Shown: in pieces, positions 16,701 to 25,811 of the stretch
Position numbering within the stretch: the first letter of the stretch is position 1
Layout: every line of letters begins with the position of its first letter
DNA from: an uncultured Paenibacillaceae bacterium
Lineage (GTDB): Bacteria; Bacillota; Bacilli; Aneurinibacillales; Aneurinibacillaceae
DNA length: 64,000 nucleotides
NCBI GenBank assembly: GCA_946478845.1
Contig: CAMLDI010000003.1
Location: 135,340 to 199,339, forward strand
Reading direction: 5' to 3'
Made by a program: the position numbers and the translations under genes
Notes under the pieces: model-generated
Database searches by the model: none
What the model saw: only the letters and a program-made list of their open reading frames with translations
Told to the model about the DNA's origin: nothing

Positions 16701-18533
16701 TTATATTTTTAGCTCTCCCAAACTAGCCCCTTTAACAAAGAACCGTTGAATATTATTCTCCACCTTAGGATCCAACACCAATGGGGGTGCATGATGAGGT
16801 TTGATGCGAGCATCAATGATTAAATTATCACAAGCCCAATGTTTGTTTTCATAATAGCTATTCACCCCATAAATATCATGGGAAGGATTGCTCCGGGTAA
16901 AGGTTACCCAAAGAAAATTATTGATGGTTTCACTTAAAAATGAACTGTCATCACATACAATAATCATAGGACAGGTTGGAAGCTGGCCCCTGCTTTTCAT
17001 TGCCTCACTTAACTCCTGCATTTCCTGTTGGGCCTTCTCGTAATTTGTAAATTTCCCAACTTGAATAGCCACAATGCCTGGCATAACCAAGCGTGGATTA
17101 TCAAACCCCCGTAATTCCCGTAACTGCTTAGGAACCTCTTTGCATAGTTCCCTTTTTGTCTCTCCATAGGCTGCAAAAACAACTTTGCTGCCTCGATTTA
17201 AACCAGTACCTGAATAATCAAGGGTATCAATGGTTGTATTCGTATAAAAATGAATATCTCGCTTTAGGTCCAACCGTTCCAGGATATAGGTTAAAAAGTC
17301 AGGGATATCATGGGAGTTTAGTGGCCTATTTTCTTCTGCCGTAATAAATAAATACTTCGCCAGGCTTAGTTGTCCTGTCCCAAGAATACGGTTAGCCAGG
17401 GTGAGTAACTCAGTGGGCTGTTTTTCTTGTTGGTAAGGGGTGTACCGTTCACTGCCTATGGCAAATAGAAGGGGATGTACCCCTGCAGCATCTACAGCAT
17501 GGACTTCTTTTACTCCAGGAATTTCTTGTTTGATTCCGTCTCCTGTTATTTCATGGATGAGCTCACCAAATATGGTATCTTCCTGCGGGGGGCGCCCAAC
17601 CACAGTAAAAGGCCAGATAGCATTAGGCTTGGCGAACACTTTATGGACTTTTATTACAGGAAAGGGATGGACAAGGCTGTAATACCCTAAATGATCCCCA
17701 AATGGGCCCTCGGGCTTCCCTTCCCCAGGATGGAGTTCACCTGTAATTACAAAATCAGCATCATTGCTAATGCAATACCCATCAATATAGCTATAGCGGA
17801 AACGGCGTCCTCCAAGCAAACCGGCAAAAGTCATCTCGCTCAACCCTTCTGGCAAAGGCATAACCGCAGACAATGTATGGGCAGGAGGACCACCGACGAA
17901 AATGCTTACTTTTAAAGGCTCCCCTTTTTTATTGGCTTTTTCCTGATGAACGCCAATCCCCCGGTGAATCTGATAATGCAAACCGATCTCATTGTTTAGT
18001 TCATACTCATTCCCATTAAGCTGTACCCGGTACATGCCAAGATTGGAATTCATAATCCCTGGCTTTTCCACATCCTCTGAATACACCTGGGGCAAAGTGA
18101 TAAATGCTCCCCCATCCATGGGCCAGGATTGAATCAAGGGAAGGTCGGATATTTTAATTTCCCGGGCAGAAACTGGTACGTTGTTGGATTTTTTTAAAGG
18201 CAGGGCCTTCCCTGCAGCCAATCCGGTTTTGATATATTTAAGAGGATTTTTGAATGCCTTCATAGGCTCTGAGCGAAGGGCAATAACCTTCTTCACCTCA
18301 TCTAACGTATCCCGAAAGATAAATTCACTTCGCTCTAATGTGCCAAAAAGGTTTGAAACAGCCCGAAATTTACTCCCTTTTACATTTTCAAATAATAAAG
18401 CAGGTCCGCCAGCCTCATACACTTTCAAGTGGATGGCTGCCATTTCAAGATAGGGGTCTACTTCTTCCCGAATACGGACCAAATGGCCATTCTTTTCTAA
18501 ATCAATGATGCATTCTTCTAAATTGCGATACAT
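16701..18533 (-). CDS. UbiD-family prenyl-FMN-dependent decarboxylase
   Basis: A 610-aa member of the UbiD family, reversible decarboxylases of aromatic or alpha,beta-unsaturated acids that use prenylated FMN made by UbiX. The EGPFGDHLGYY segment, with the catalytic Glu, is clear. The protein is about 100 residues longer than E. coli UbiD, matching the long subgroup, some members of which act in futalosine-type menaquinone synthesis; the substrate here cannot be fixed. No ubiX or menaquinone gene is in the window. It ends 22 bp before the PucR regulator (16679) and may share its transcript, but this need not mean shared function. Start 18533 with GGAG. Confidence 0.85.
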   Translation of the reverse strand: MYRNLEECIIDLEKNGHLVRIREEVDPYLEMAAIHLKVYEAGGPALLFENVKGSKFRAVSNLFGTLERSEFIFRDTLDEVKKVIALRSEPMKAFKNPLKYIKTGLAAGKALPLKKSNNVPVSAREIKISDLPLIQSWPMDGGAFITLPQVYSEDVEKPGIMNSNLGMYRVQLNGNEYELNNEIGLHYQIHRGIGVHQEKANKKGEPLKVSIFVGGPPAHTLSAVMPLPEGLSEMTFAGLLGGRRFRYSYIDGYCISNDADFVITGELHPGEGKPEGPFGDHLGYYSLVHPFPVIKVHKVFAKPNAIWPFTVVGRPPQEDTIFGELIHEITGDGIKQEIPGVKEVHAVDAAGVHPLLFAIGSERYTPYQQEKQPTELLTLANRILGTGQLSLAKYLFITAEENRPLNSHDIPDFLTYILERLDLKRDIHFYTNTTIDTLDYSGTGLNRGSKVVFAAYGETKRELCKEVPKQLRELRGFDNPRLVMPGIVAIQVGKFTNYEKAQQEMQELSEAMKSRGQLPTCPMIIVCDDSSFLSETINNFLWVTFTRSNPSHDIYGVNSYYENKHWACDNLIIDARIKPHHAPPLVLDPKVENNIQRFFVKGASLGELKI

Positions 18534-18611
18534 GAATATCGTTACTCCAATCTATAGATAAATCTGAGGCAATATACTACTATTTTACCTCTATCTTAAC
18601 ATGGCAAAAAC

Positions 18612-18654
18612 ATAAAAAAGATGCTTTTCAATCAAATTGATTGAAAAAGCATCT
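18612..18654 (-). terminator. Terminator of the dihaem peroxidase gene
   Basis: A stem of about 14 bp (18620-18633 with 18640-18653) followed by TTTTTT on the minus strand. Confidence 0.85.
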
Positions 18655-18670
18655 TCATCTTATTTATCGT

Positions 18671-19693
18671 TTATTTATCAGTACTTAAGGATTCCAAAAA
18701 AGCAACCAGCGCTTTTTCTTCTTTCTCAGTAAGATTTAAGGGTTTTATTAAATTACTCTGGTTTGCTGTCTTATCTCCACCCTTATCATAAAAGGCCACG
18801 ACCTCACCAAGAGTCTTGAATGTTCCGTTATGCATAAATGGCCCTGTATACATTAACCCCCGCAATTGAGGTGTACGGAATTTGCCACGGTCTTCTTCTT
18901 TTTTCGTAACATTATAACGTCCCGGATCATCACTAGAAATGCCAATATTATAAAATTGATTGTCACTTAATGCTTGTCCACTATGGCAGGTCATACAATT
19001 TGCCTTTCCCGCAAATAAAACCATTCCCTGTTTAGCCTCTTCTGAAATAGCTTTATCATTGCCTGCAAGATAATCATCAAAAGGGGTCTTGTCCAATACG
19101 ATGGTCCGTTCATAAGCAGCAATTGCTTTTGCCAGATTATCCTTTGTAATCTCCCCATTAAATACTTTCTTGAATTCATTTTGATAATCAGGAATCCCCT
19201 TTAATTTCTTTATTAAAGCTTCCAGGTTTTGATCCATTTCTACTGGGTTTTGAATAGGGCCTAGGGCCTGTTCTTCCAGGGTCTTGGCCCTACCATCCCA
19301 GAAGAAAGAAGTATAGTAACCAGCATTAAGTACAGAAAGTGAGTTCCTTGTTCCTACCTTTCCTTCAATCCCTGTTGAAACAGGTGTACCATTACTAAAG
19401 CCAAGTTGGGGATTGTGGCAGGTCATACAACTAACTGTATTATTTCCAGACAAACGTGGATCTTCAAACAGCTTTTCACCAAGGGCAACTTTTTCCTTAG
19501 TCATTGGATTATTCTTAGGAATTGGTACAGCATCCAAAGATTGAAACTTTTTCTTTGCCTCAGAAACAACATCACTTTTTACATTTGTAGAAGTATTCGT
19601 TGAATCAGTACATCCAACTAAAAAAAACAAACTTGCTACTCCCCCTGCGATAGCAAGCAAAATCCTTTTCTTCGGCCAATTTATATCATTCAT
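18671..19693 (-). CDS. Dihaem cytochrome c peroxidase/MauG-family lipoprotein
   Basis: A 340-aa protein with a lipobox (FFLVGC) placing it on the outer face of the membrane. Two CMTCH haem-c motifs, near residues 89 and 234, define the bacterial dihaem peroxidase family that reduces hydrogen peroxide with electrons from cytochrome c. A methionine in GPFMHNGTFKTL is the probable distal ligand of the high-potential haem. Start 19693 with GGGGAGG. It lies just downstream of the cytochrome oxidase operon but is separated from it by a terminator (19797-19831), so it is its own unit. It presumably shares the cytochrome c pool with the oxidase. Confidence 0.9.
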   Translation of the reverse strand: MNDINWPKKRILLAIAGGVASLFFLVGCTDSTNTSTNVKSDVVSEAKKKFQSLDAVPIPKNNPMTKEKVALGEKLFEDPRLSGNNTVSCMTCHNPQLGFSNGTPVSTGIEGKVGTRNSLSVLNAGYYTSFFWDGRAKTLEEQALGPIQNPVEMDQNLEALIKKLKGIPDYQNEFKKVFNGEITKDNLAKAIAAYERTIVLDKTPFDDYLAGNDKAISEEAKQGMVLFAGKANCMTCHSGQALSDNQFYNIGISSDDPGRYNVTKKEEDRGKFRTPQLRGLMYTGPFMHNGTFKTLGEVVAFYDKGGDKTANQSNLIKPLNLTEKEEKALVAFLESLSTDK

Positions 19694-19796
19694 TTTTACA
19701 CGCCTCCCCTTCTATGTAATAAAATGGTTAAATCAATATTAACATTATTTTCCTCATGTATAAATAAATTTTCTAAATTTTAAGAAATAAATATAC

Positions 19797-19831
19797 ATAA
19801 AAAAAACTATCGAAAATTATCGATAGCTTTT
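19797..19831 (-). terminator. Terminator at the end of the oxidase operon
   Basis: CTATCGA/TCGATAG stem (19807-19813 with 19820-19826) followed by eight T on the minus strand, just after the sco gene. Confidence 0.8.
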
Positions 19832-19838
19832 TGAAAAC

Positions 19839-20450
19839 CTATAATTCTTTTTGTAAATTAGCAATATCTTTTAAGATTTGTTCATTATCCATGTCACTGC
19901 CCATTTTGTAAACACTGCGAATATTATTATTCCCATCTAATAGGAATAGTTTATTAGAGTGCAAATAAAGTCCATCCTGCCCTTTTTCCGCTACGATTTT
20001 AAATCCCTTTACAGCTTTGTTGATTTCGTCCTTTTCCCCCCGCAGGAAGAGCCATCCTTCCCGCTTAAACTTTCCCGCAGCAATATAATGTTTTAAAAGA
20101 TCGGCAGTATCTTTTTCACTATCAAAGGAAATTGAAATAAAATTTGTATTTTTTTGCAATCCTCGTTCAGCCAGCTTTTTATCCAAACTTGCTAAGTTGT
20201 AATTGGTGGTTTGGCATATATCAGGGCAACTCGTGTAAAAAAATGAAACTAATCTAATTTTGCCATCTGTATCATGTAGAGTTACAGTTTTGCCGTTTAC
20301 ATCGCTAAGGCGGAAATCAGGGGCACGGTCAATCACCGGGAGACGAGTTAATCCCCACCATAGTTGATAACCAAGAATGCCCACAAACAATCCCAATAAC
20401 ACAATTGCAACTACATAAAAACTGTAACGTTTTACCACCGCTACTTTCAA
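19839..20450 (-). CDS. SCO1/SenC-family copper chaperone for cytochrome oxidase
   Basis: A 203-aa membrane-anchored thioredoxin-fold protein: one N-terminal transmembrane helix (about 10-32), then the SCO domain with the CPDIC copper-binding pair and the third ligand His in LYLHSNKLFL. SCO proteins deliver copper to the CuA centre of subunit II or keep its cysteines reduced. The start is TTG at 20450. Its ribosome binding site AGGAGTG overlaps the stop codon of the 32-aa peptide upstream, so the two are translationally coupled. It is the last gene of the oxidase operon. Confidence 0.9.
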   Translation of the reverse strand: MKVAVVKRYSFYVVAIVLLGLFVGILGYQLWWGLTRLPVIDRAPDFRLSDVNGKTVTLHDTDGKIRLVSFFYTSCPDICQTTNYNLASLDKKLAERGLQKNTNFISISFDSEKDTADLLKHYIAAGKFKREGWLFLRGEKDEINKAVKGFKIVAEKGQDGLYLHSNKLFLLDGNNNIRSVYKMGSDMDNEQILKDIANLQKEL

Positions 20451-20462
20451 CCTATTTCACTC

Positions 20463-20561
20463 CTATTCTTCCCGCGTCGAGAGTTTAGACAGAATCATGA
20501 ATATAAAGAAGAGAATAAAGGGAAAAAGGAGAAAACCCGTCGCATACAAAATTAAACCCAT
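20463..20561 (-). CDS. 32-aa single-pass membrane peptide in the oxidase operon
   Basis: Not reported by usual length cut-offs. ATG at 20561 is preceded by a strong AAAGGAGTG; 32 codons end in TAG at 20463. The peptide starts MGLILYATGF and is one hydrophobic helix (residues about 3-24) with a charged tail ending STREE. It sits between subunit III and sco with a gap of only 18 nt after subunit III, and its stop overlaps the sco ribosome binding site. Small accessory subunits are common in haem-copper oxidases (subunit IV or IIa types). I infer such a role but see no named family. Confidence 0.72.
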   Translation of the reverse strand: MGLILYATGFLLFPFILFFIFMILSKLSTREE

Positions 20562-20579
20562 TTTTTTCACTCCTTTTTT

Positions 20580-21194
20580 TTAAGTTAGTTTCATGCCACA
20601 CCATTCCAAAAACTGTCCAATTTGTATCAAATCACATTGAATAAACACGACAATCCCCATGATCATGGTATAAACCCAAACACTCAAAGCACCAGGAATA
20701 AAACGGTTAAGGGCTTGTATTTTTTTCGGTCTCATATAAAAGAATCCAATAACAAAAAGAATCAAGGAAATCAGATCAAGGATGAACATAAAGATTTCAA
20801 CCATGCCATAGGCAGTCCATGCTGCAGAACTGATTCCATAATACTGGTTAATAATCCAACCTGTTAAAATCATATCCCCTAGAAAAGCCATGCCCATTAA
20901 AACATACAGAGATATGAAAAGAGAACTTTTCTTCTTTTTATACCCAATCCCGGCGCTAATCGATAATATCCCTGCCAATAAGGTAAATAGGAAGTTAAGA
21001 TACACAATATTTTGTACTTCTGCAGGCAAATTGACAGAAAAAATTTCTGGCGACCACCCGCGCAAATAAACGTTTGAAGCAATAAATGTAGCAAAAAGGA
21101 ACGTGAAAGAAATCAGGCCTAACCAGGTACCTAATTGGCCGATATCCTTTATTCCCTTTCCTGGTACCATTGGATCATGAGAATGTGCTGACAT
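20580..21194 (-). CDS. ctaE: Cytochrome c oxidase subunit III, divergent
   Basis: A 204-aa membrane protein with about five to six helices, in the subunit III position of the operon. GQLGTWLGLISFTFLFATFI at the N-terminus matches the first helix of subunit III. Later conserved features (the GFHGLHV-like stretch) are not recognisable, so it is a divergent member. Subunit III stabilises the complex and does not bind redox centres. Start at 21194 with GGAGGGGG. The name is based on position and the first helix; a more distant quinol-oxidase subunit III is possible. Confidence 0.75.
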   Translation of the reverse strand: MSAHSHDPMVPGKGIKDIGQLGTWLGLISFTFLFATFIASNVYLRGWSPEIFSVNLPAEVQNIVYLNFLFTLLAGILSISAGIGYKKKKSSLFISLYVLMGMAFLGDMILTGWIINQYYGISSAAWTAYGMVEIFMFILDLISLILFVIGFFYMRPKKIQALNRFIPGALSVWVYTMIMGIVVFIQCDLIQIGQFLEWCGMKLT

Positions 21195-21220
21195 TCCATT
21201 TTCCCCCTCCCAATCTTTCT

Positions 21221-22180
21221 TTAAACCCGATCAATAAAAATCAGAAGACTAAACAGGTTGAGATAAATCAAGGAGTATACAAAGGAAACCCGCGAAAACT
21301 TTATGGTATCTTTCATAAAAAGGCCTGCAGTATTTAAGGTAATCCAAATCAATCCTAAAATCGCCATGCCAATAAAATAAACCATTCCTACGGCATGAAT
21401 GCCGTAGAGAAGAAAAGTCGTTGGCACAAGAATGGCAGTATACCGTAGAATATGCCATTTTGTTACCTCATAGCCCCGGACAGCAGGAAGCATTTTAAAA
21501 CCAGCAGTCTTATAATCCTCCGCTCTCCGCATTGCCAGGGCAAGAAAATGAGGAGGTTGCCAGAGGAAAAGAATGAGAAAAATAATCCAGGCTTTCATAT
21601 CCATTGTCCCCGATATTGCTGTATATCCCATAATTGGCGGCATTGCTCCTGAGATTCCACCAATCAAGGTATTTAAGGTGGATGTTCTCTTTAACCAATA
21701 GGTATAAACGATGACATAGAAGAAAAGCCCTAACAATCCCAGCAGTGCTGTCAATAAATTAATGCTTCCCAAAATAACCGTACCAGCAATGCCAAAATAA
21801 AAACCAATACGCAACACAGAATTAGGATCTAACCTGCCGGAAGGCAACGCCCTTTCCTTCGTCCTTTCCATCAGGCTATCTAAATCCCGATCAATATAGT
21901 TGTTTAAACAGGTACCTGACATAATAACAAAAGCAGATCCCAGCATTGTTAAAAGTACGATTTTCATATCAAGGGGCCCTGATGCAGCTAACCAACAACC
22001 CGCAAAAACCATAAGAAGGTTGGCAATAGTAATCCCAATTTTGGTGACGGAGATATAGTCTCGCCAATCTCCATGGGGTTTCGCCTCAGATAGAGGACCT
22101 GGTTCCATTACACGGCTTGAAATAGGGTCTACAGTAGCTGAAGATTCTAATGGGGACGTTTCCGTCATAGAAGTATCCAT
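21221..22180 (-). CDS. ctaB: Protohaem IX farnesyltransferase (haem O synthase)
   Basis: A 319-aa UbiA-superfamily membrane enzyme converting haem B to haem O with farnesyl diphosphate. The first Asp-rich motif NNYIDRDLDSLMERT and the downstream KRTS pattern are diagnostic. About nine hydrophobic helices follow an N-terminal, low-complexity Ser/Thr/Glu-rich extension of about 38 residues. Start ATG at 22180 with AAAGGAGG. It supplies haem O to CtaA, encoded immediately upstream with a 22-bp gap. Confidence 0.95.
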   Translation of the reverse strand: MDTSMTETSPLESSATVDPISSRVMEPGPLSEAKPHGDWRDYISVTKIGITIANLLMVFAGCWLAASGPLDMKIVLLTMLGSAFVIMSGTCLNNYIDRDLDSLMERTKERALPSGRLDPNSVLRIGFYFGIAGTVILGSINLLTALLGLLGLFFYVIVYTYWLKRTSTLNTLIGGISGAMPPIMGYTAISGTMDMKAWIIFLILFLWQPPHFLALAMRRAEDYKTAGFKMLPAVRGYEVTKWHILRYTAILVPTTFLLYGIHAVGMVYFIGMAILGLIWITLNTAGLFMKDTIKFSRVSFVYSLIYLNLFSLLIFIDRV

Positions 22181-22202
22181 CTAATTTCCTCCTTTAATAG
22201 AG

Positions 22203-23078
22203 CTAGTTCTTCGAATAAGATTCCATCCAGGCCTGGACTGTAATCCATATACATACTACAAACATAAGTGAAGCCAACGACATATGAAGTATGGTTGCAT
22301 AGATTGCCAGGTCACTATAAACTGTCAAAAAACCCACTGCCAATTGGGAACCTAGTAATACAGCCAATATCCATTGTTCTTGCTGAAAAACTCCTTTACT
22401 CCTAGCAAGAAATATCATCCGCAAGAGAATGGCCACTACCCCGTAGGTTACAATCAAATGGATATTCATCCACACTTTTGCTGCTGTGGGGGAAGGAATT
22501 AACACATTCAACAATCGATATTGTTCCTGGATTACAATTAAACCTGCACGGCTATGCTCCACAAAAGCTCCCAGTGCCAATTGCAGAAAAACAATGAGAA
22601 CCCCTGTCAATGCCGGTTTATATAGAGTTGCTTTTAAGGGAAATCCCAAACCACCTTTCTGCTGGTAAAAAGTAAGTGCTGTAATAAAGACATAGATGCC
22701 AAATAAAAGATTAGCAATCCCTACATCAATTGCTGTAAAACCAGGGGGTAACTTTAAGATCACGTTAATAGCTCCAAATCCTGCAACAGCAATTAACAAA
22801 ACAATTGAAAAGAAGGTGAGCCTGGCTGCTAAAGGAAAATGTTTTCTTTTACGCCAGGCCACAATCACATTCCACAAAATCATTAAAGATACTAACAATG
22901 AAAGCAAACGATGGAAGTATTCAATAATTACTTTACCCTCAAGAGGAGGAATCAACTTCCCGTGGCAAAGAGGCCAATCAGGACAAGCCAGACCCGCTTT
23001 GAGTCCAACAACAAGACTTCCTGCAATAAGTAATAGAAATATTGCAACAGATGTTGCTAGAGGTAAGCGATATCCCAT
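22203..23078 (-). CDS. ctaA: Haem A synthase
   Basis: A 291-aa CtaA/COX15 membrane protein that oxidises haem O to haem A. It has eight hydrophobic helices, a Cys pair in the first extracellular loop (LACPDWPLC) and the conserved EYFHR motif with a haem-ligand histidine. Its position inside the structural operon, between subunit I and haem O synthase, differs from B. subtilis, where ctaA is divergent from ctaB. Start 23078 with TGAGG overlapping the ctaD stop. Confidence 0.93.
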   Translation of the reverse strand: MGYRLPLATSVAIFLLLIAGSLVVGLKAGLACPDWPLCHGKLIPPLEGKVIIEYFHRLLSLLVSLMILWNVIVAWRKRKHFPLAARLTFFSIVLLIAVAGFGAINVILKLPPGFTAIDVGIANLLFGIYVFITALTFYQQKGGLGFPLKATLYKPALTGVLIVFLQLALGAFVEHSRAGLIVIQEQYRLLNVLIPSPTAAKVWMNIHLIVTYGVVAILLRMIFLARSKGVFQQEQWILAVLLGSQLAVGFLTVYSDLAIYATILHMSLASLMFVVCIWITVQAWMESYSKN

Positions 23079-23087
23079 TTTGATTCC

Positions 23088-24716
23088 TCATCCAGCCCCA
23101 AAGTTTTCTTCTTTGAATTGGCGGGGTGACTCTACACCAAAGTCATAAGGTGTGGACGTAACCACAGGCGTCTCCCTGAAATTATGCTCTGGCGGAGGTG
23201 AAGAAACAGACCATTCCAGAGTTTGCGCTCCCCAGGGATTATCTGGCGCTTTCACCTTTGACCGGAGAGAAATGATAATATTGGTTACCATTAGAATAGC
23301 CCCAAATCCCAGAATATATGAACCAATGGTTGCAACATCATTGGCAAACTGTAAATTTATTTCATATTGGAAAACTCGACGGGGCATTCCCATCACCCCA
23401 ATATAAAACATAGGGAAGAAAGTCAGATTTGTACCAATAAAGGAAGTCCAGAAGGACCAAAGTCCTAATCTTTCTGAATACATCCGTCCTGTAATTTTAG
23501 GGAACCAATAGAATATGGCTGCAATTACCGCCATCATGCTTCCGCCAAATAAAACATAGTGGAAATGCCCTACTACGAAATAAGTATCATGGACATGGAT
23601 ATCTACAGGGACTGCTGCCAAAAAGAGTCCGGAAAGTCCACCAATCGTAAATAGACCTATAAAACCAAAGGTTGAATAGAGCATGGGGGTAGTAAATACA
23701 TTGGAACCTCGCCACAGGGTCGCCAGCCAGTTAAACACTTTAATGGCCGATGGAACAGCAATAATCATGGAAGTAATCATGAATGGAATCCCTGCTGATA
23801 AAGACATCCCCGCAGTAAACATATGGTGTGCCCAAACCAGGAACCCGAGAAACCCAATGGTTACAGAAGAATAGGCAATGGCACGGTACCCAAAAATAGG
23901 TTTTCGTGCGAATACCGGAATAATTTCAGAAACCAATCCCATGGCCGGCAAAATCATGACATAAACGGCGGGATGGGAATAAAACCAGAATAAATGTTGA
24001 TAAAGCATTGGATCTCCGCCTAGAGTGGCATTATAGAAAATGGTTCCTGCATGCCGATCAAGAAGAAGGGTGGTAACCGCCCCTGCCAGTGCAGGGGTAC
24101 CAAACAATTGAATAAACGCCGTAACAAGTGATGCCCAAACATATAAAGGCAATCGATTAAAAGTCATTCCCGGTGCCCGTAAATTAAATACAGTTACAAT
24201 AATATTGATGGAACCGAGAATGGAAGATAGACCCAGGATATGAACTGCAGCCACCCATAAATCCAACCCTAAACCAGGTGTTTCAATACTGTAAGGTGGA
24301 TAGGCAGTCCAGCCCATATCAGGAATTCCAAGAAAGAAACTGGATAAAATCACGACTCCGCCTAAAATAAAAATCCAGAATGCAAGAAGGTTCATACGAG
24401 GGAAGGCCATGTCCCTCGCCCCAATCATAATAGGAATAAGATAGTTGCCAAATGCAGCAGTAAGCATAGGAATCATAAAAAGAAAAATCATAATGCTTCC
24501 ATGCAAGGTAAATAGCTGGTTAAAAGAATCTGGGCTGGGCAGGATTTCCGGGGTACCTGGTTTCCATAACACCGTTCGAATTAATAAAGCTGCTGCACCA
24601 CCCAGGAAAAAGAAAATCAAGCAGGCAATCCCGTACATAATTCCAATCTTTTTATGGTCTACTGTTAAAAGCCAGTCCCTAACAAAACCCCGGCGAACTG
24701 CGTGTTCCCCTGTCAA
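23088..24716 (-). CDS. ctaD: Cytochrome c oxidase subunit I, A2 type
   Basis: A 542-aa subunit I with 12 helices, haem ligands and CuB histidines; it reduces oxygen and pumps protons. In helix VI the sequence is YSHPAVYVMILP. The canonical A1 form has Glu after the proline (HPEVY), the inner end of the D proton channel. Here Ala is present and a Tyr-Ser pair precedes the His, the signature of A2-type oxidases such as those of Thermus and Rhodothermus. The His-Tyr crosslink pair is conserved. There is no fused subunit III. The start is TTG at 24716 with AAAGGAGGG. Confidence 0.95.
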   Translation of the reverse strand: MTGEHAVRRGFVRDWLLTVDHKKIGIMYGIACLIFFFLGGAAALLIRTVLWKPGTPEILPSPDSFNQLFTLHGSIMIFLFMIPMLTAAFGNYLIPIMIGARDMAFPRMNLLAFWIFILGGVVILSSFFLGIPDMGWTAYPPYSIETPGLGLDLWVAAVHILGLSSILGSINIIVTVFNLRAPGMTFNRLPLYVWASLVTAFIQLFGTPALAGAVTTLLLDRHAGTIFYNATLGGDPMLYQHLFWFYSHPAVYVMILPAMGLVSEIIPVFARKPIFGYRAIAYSSVTIGFLGFLVWAHHMFTAGMSLSAGIPFMITSMIIAVPSAIKVFNWLATLWRGSNVFTTPMLYSTFGFIGLFTIGGLSGLFLAAVPVDIHVHDTYFVVGHFHYVLFGGSMMAVIAAIFYWFPKITGRMYSERLGLWSFWTSFIGTNLTFFPMFYIGVMGMPRRVFQYEINLQFANDVATIGSYILGFGAILMVTNIIISLRSKVKAPDNPWGAQTLEWSVSSPPPEHNFRETPVVTSTPYDFGVESPRQFKEENFGAG

Positions 24717-24729
24717 TTCAATCCCTCCT

Positions 24730-25674
24730 TTATTTCAAGGTCTTAATATATTCAGCAATGGATCGTGCATCATCTTCTGTGATATTCTGTGGAGGCATAG
24801 GAGCTGTATATCCTTGGGGTATTTTTGCATCCGGTTTCATAATGGATTCAACAATATACTCATCGTCATACGTAACCGTTGAACCATCTGCTAACTTTAT
24901 GGGTTTTCCATACACTCCACCCCAGCCTGGGCCAAACAATTTACTGGAATCCACAGCATGGCAATTGAGGCATCCAGAAGATTGGGCTAAAGCTTTTCCT
25001 TTTTCGGCAGGGCTAGCAGAAGAGGAATTGGTTGTCCCGGCGGCTTTTCCGCCAGATGTAACAAACTGGTTAAACTCATCCTGGCTTACTACAGTCAATT
25101 TCCCTAACATCATAGAATGCATGGTTCCACAGTATTCAGCACAGGGAATAGAATACGTTCCTTTTTGTAAAGGCCCTGTCCAAAACTGGGTCTGTCTCCC
25201 TGGCACAGCATCTTGTTTCATGCGAAGAGCTGGAATCCAAAAACTATGGATTACATCTTTTGTTGTGATTTTAAACAAAATTTCTTTTCCTTCAGGGACC
25301 CGTAATTCATTTGTCGTTTGAAATCCTTCAGGGTATTTAAAATCCCAGGCCCACTTCTTGCCAACCACCTCTATTGTGTAAACATCTTTGGGAGGGCGTT
25401 GAATATCATAGGTAATTTGGGAACCAAGAATACCAATGATTACAAGGATAATTGCGGGGATAATGGTCCAGATCATTTCAATTTTGGTATTTCCATGAAT
25501 GGATAAGCCCTGGTCATCACTTCTTCTTCTGCGATAGCGAATCAGAAAAATAAATAAGAGCATCTCCACCAGAATAAACATGACCAGTGCTACCCAGGAA
25601 ATCAATACAAAAAGGGAGTCCACTTTTTCAGCCATGTCTGCAATGGCTTCAGGCAAAAACCAACCGATGTCCAC
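24730..25674 (-). CDS. ctaC: Cytochrome c oxidase subunit II with fused cytochrome c domain (caa3 type)
   Basis: A 314-aa protein: two N-terminal transmembrane helices, a cupredoxin domain with the CuA motif CAEYCGTMHSMM, a Gly/Ser/Ala-rich linker, and a C-terminal cytochrome c with CLNCH and the Met ligand in APMPP. The fusion lets the oxidase take electrons directly from its own cytochrome, as in Gram-positive caa3 enzymes. The open frame reaches 25719, but GTG at 25674 has AAAGGAGAG at the right distance, so I use that start. No lipobox is visible. First gene of the operon. Confidence 0.94.
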   Translation of the reverse strand: MDIGWFLPEAIADMAEKVDSLFVLISWVALVMFILVEMLLFIFLIRYRRRRSDDQGLSIHGNTKIEMIWTIIPAIILVIIGILGSQITYDIQRPPKDVYTIEVVGKKWAWDFKYPEGFQTTNELRVPEGKEILFKITTKDVIHSFWIPALRMKQDAVPGRQTQFWTGPLQKGTYSIPCAEYCGTMHSMMLGKLTVVSQDEFNQFVTSGGKAAGTTNSSSASPAEKGKALAQSSGCLNCHAVDSSKLFGPGWGGVYGKPIKLADGSTVTYDDEYIVESIMKPDAKIPQGYTAPMPPQNITEDDARSIAEYIKTLK

Positions 25675-25759
25675 AAAACACTCTCCTTTCTTTTCGGGGG
25701 ATTGTCTATTCATGAACAAATATATGAATGGTTGATGTTGGATATGCCCTCCAAGGCAA

Positions 25760-25788
25760 AAGAAAAAAGCCCCTGGTATTGAGGCTTC
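25760..25788 (-). terminator. Terminator of the Fic gene
   Basis: A 7-bp stem (25767-25773 with 25781-25787) with T6 on the minus strand, between the Fic gene and ctaC. Confidence 0.7.
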
Positions 25789-25811
25789 TTTGTCTAGGAT
25801 ATTGTTTTAGA

